From the IMG/VR virus record IMGVR_UViG_3300037104_000355, positions 1 to 22,428 of that record: a DNA stretch of 22,428 nucleotides. The stretch is one strand, 5' to 3'. A program made the position numbers and the translations under genes. Below, one piece after another: positions 21,415 to 22,428 of the stretch. Within the stretch, counting starts at the first letter, position 1. The number at the start of each line of letters is the position of its first letter. The DNA is from a virus. The notes under the pieces were generated by a model that saw only the letters and a list, made by a program, of their open reading frames with translations, searched no databases and was not told the origin of the DNA.

Positions 21415-21972
21415 CTAGCTCAGGCTGTTCCTGTGGCGCTGAAGCCTGTTGATGATGGACTTTGAAATCTTACACAAAGCCTCGCATTTAAACTTATTAC
21501 TGTATAGATCGTATAGTGTTCTTGTTAATTCAGCTTCAGCAACTCTTAAAGCTCTCGTTGATCTAATATCAGGATTACTATTTTCAGTTTCATATTCAAT
21601 AATATCCTTAACAATTTCATCCATATCTTCAGGCTCAACACCACTCCGCATAACTTCAATACTTCTCAATCCATTTAGAGTACCTACAATATGATTATGT
21701 TCTTTTTTAAAATCAGCCATATCCATTGTAAATCTTTTCAGATATGTCAGTTGCTTATTTCTAAACTTAGAAAGTTCTGAAATAGCCTTATTAATTTCTT
21801 CTACTTTACTGAGATCATATTTGTTACCAGTAAGTTCAGATGAAACCTTAGCTAATTGATTCAAGTGTCTACTTTGATTGAAAACACTTATCGCATTACT
21901 ATACATCAAATATAAATCATACCTATTTTTATACAGGTCTGTGAATATTGTATGTCTCTTAGCAAAGCTCAT
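21415..21972 (-). CDS. Unknown helical protein between putative SSB and primase
   Basis: The 185-residue product is predicted almost wholly alpha-helical, with long charged helices (NKAISELSKFRNKQLTYLKR, TRALRVAEAELTRTLYDLYS, CKISKSIINRLQRHRN) and no enzyme motif. In T4, gene 59 (helicase loader) lies directly after gene 32, and UvsY is another small helical SSB-interacting protein, so position suggests an SSB-associated loader or mediator. I cannot align it with either, so the role is a guess from context. GGAG lies 7 bases before the ATG. The gene follows the SSB terminator, so it needs readthrough or its own promoter, which I could not see. Confidence 0.8.
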   Translation of the reverse strand: MSFAKRHTIFTDLYKNRYDLYLMYSNAISVFNQSRHLNQLAKVSSELTGNKYDLSKVEEINKAISELSKFRNKQLTYLKRFTMDMADFKKEHNHIVGTLNGLRSIEVMRSGVEPEDMDEIVKDIIEYETENSNPDIRSTRALRVAEAELTRTLYDLYSNKFKCEALCKISKSIINRLQRHRNSLS

Positions 21973-21989
21973 CTAAAACTCCATGTAAT

Positions 21990-22013
21990 AAAAAAGGGAA
22001 GGTTACCCTTCCC
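21990..22013 (-). terminator. Rho-independent terminator after the putative SSB gene
   Basis: On the minus strand GGGAAGG-GTAA-CCTTCCC is followed by TTTTTT. It lies 30-53 bases downstream of the stop codon at 22043. The stem is perfect over 7 bp. Confidence 0.88.
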
Positions 22014-22042
22014 CCTTATTTACACTCAATAATTACTGATTT

Positions 22043-22428
22043 TTACTTAAACCAGTTCTCATCATCAACGGGTTTATCGTTGGTATGAGGTTGAACAGTA
22101 GCTGGTGCCTGAGGAATAGGAGTTACTCTATTCTGTGCCTGTGGTAGAAGACTCTCTGGAGTCTGTACCGCTGGACGGACTGGAACCGCCAGAGGAGCCT
22201 TAGGTGGCTGTTGCACTGCAACGGGTGCCTGGATGCTCGGGCGAGCAGCTAGACCTGCTGTAGGGGCTGTTTGACCAGCCTGTGCGAAAGCCTGTTCGAA
22301 CTCATCGGGGGGTGCTACTTGTGCAGGGGCAAATCCACCAACGGAAGGAGTCGAAGGCCCATTACCGCCAGAAAAACCTGCGTTCACATTTGCATATGTC
22401 TTTTGAACACCTGCAATGGGAACTGTAC
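22043..22428 (-). CDS. C-terminal part of a probable single-strand DNA-binding protein, cut by right edge
   Basis: The frame is open from the right edge to a stop at 22043, so about 127 C-terminal residues are visible; the apparent start at 22387 is only an internal GTG (...AGVQKTYANVNAGFSGG). The visible part is low complexity, rich in Pro, Ala, Gln and Val, and ends in an acidic-aromatic tip, PVDDENWFK. A disordered linker with an acidic tip is the usual plan of SSB proteins, whose tip recruits partners. With primase and a possible loader gene next, a gp32-like SSB is the best guess; the folded domain lies outside the window. G+C is high (38 of 60 at 22201-22260), as expected from Pro/Ala codons. 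Confidence 0.6.
   Translation of the reverse strand, partial: TVPIAGVQKTYANVNAGFSGGNGPSTPSVGGFAPAQVAPPDEFEQAFAQAGQTAPTAGLAARPSIQAPVAVQQPPKAPLAVPVRPAVQTPESLLPQAQNRVTPIPQAPATVQPHTNDKPVDDENWFK

Noticed and set aside
22043-22387. GTG at 22387 as the start of a 114-residue gene
   Set aside because: The frame stays open to the right edge with sensible sequence upstream, so this GTG is an internal Val codon of a truncated gene.
1-22428. tRNA genes, CRISPR arrays, integrase or attachment sites
   Set aside because: The gaps between genes are short (the longest is about 240 bases and holds a pseudogene and terminator). None contains a cloverleaf, regularly spaced repeats or a recombinase gene.

Overview
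The window is a stretch of a tailed double-stranded DNA phage genome with a T4-type replication core. Every credible gene is on the minus strand, so transcription runs from the right edge to the left. The T4-like set comprises a sliding clamp (gp45 type), clamp-loader ATPase (gp44 type), primase (gp61 type), flap/RNase H nuclease, gp4-type head-completion nuclease, dNMP kinase (gp1 type) and a probable single-strand-binding protein C-terminus. Nucleotide metabolism is not T4-like: the ribonucleotide reductase is a single-chain, B12-dependent class II enzyme and thymidylate synthase is a tandem ThyX. Similar choices occur in cyanophages and in T4-superfamily phages of Alphaproteobacteria, but the host cannot be fixed from this sequence.

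Layout in the direction of transcription. (1) 22428-21415: end of the putative SSB gene, a terminator, and a helical protein of unknown function. (2) 21407-18353: a promoter, primase, dNMP kinase, HAD phosphatase and an HNH endonuclease, closed by a terminator. (3) 18350-13259: a promoter, RuvC-like resolvase, nucleotidyltransferase, a second promoter, 5' nuclease and class II RNR, closed by a terminator. (4) 13256-11565: a wrecked homing-endonuclease fragment, gp4 nuclease, macrodomain protein and a small basic protein. (5) 11577-3775: a long unit with two unknown proteins, an HNH/AP2 endonuclease, tandem ThyX, a small protein, a von Willebrand A protein, another small protein, a Nudix hydrolase, a CinA-like/NMN adenylyltransferase fusion and nicotinamide phosphoribosyltransferase, closed by a strong terminator. 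(6) 3771-1: a promoter, dUTPase, sliding clamp, clamp loader, a Lys-rich protein, a thioredoxin-like protein and a gene cut by the left edge.

The genes fit three linked jobs. NrdJ (with a possible thioredoxin partner), dUTPase, ThyX and dNMP kinase make dNTPs. Primase, clamp, clamp loader, 5' nuclease, resolvase and SSB replicate and process DNA. NAMPT, the NMNAT fusion, Nudix and macrodomain proteins form an NAD+/ADP-ribose module; NAMPT plus NMNAT is the enzyme pair of a phage NAD+ reconstitution pathway that counters NAD+-depleting host defence.

The most striking non-coding signal is a repeated start arrangement. Five genes that lack a Shine-Dalgarno sequence have an extended -10 box (TGCTACAAT four times, TGTTAACAT once) ending exactly 6 bases before an in-frame ATG. 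This predicts leaderless mRNAs. Most other genes have ordinary AGGA/GGAG-type ribosome sites, so the phage appears to mix two modes of translation initiation.
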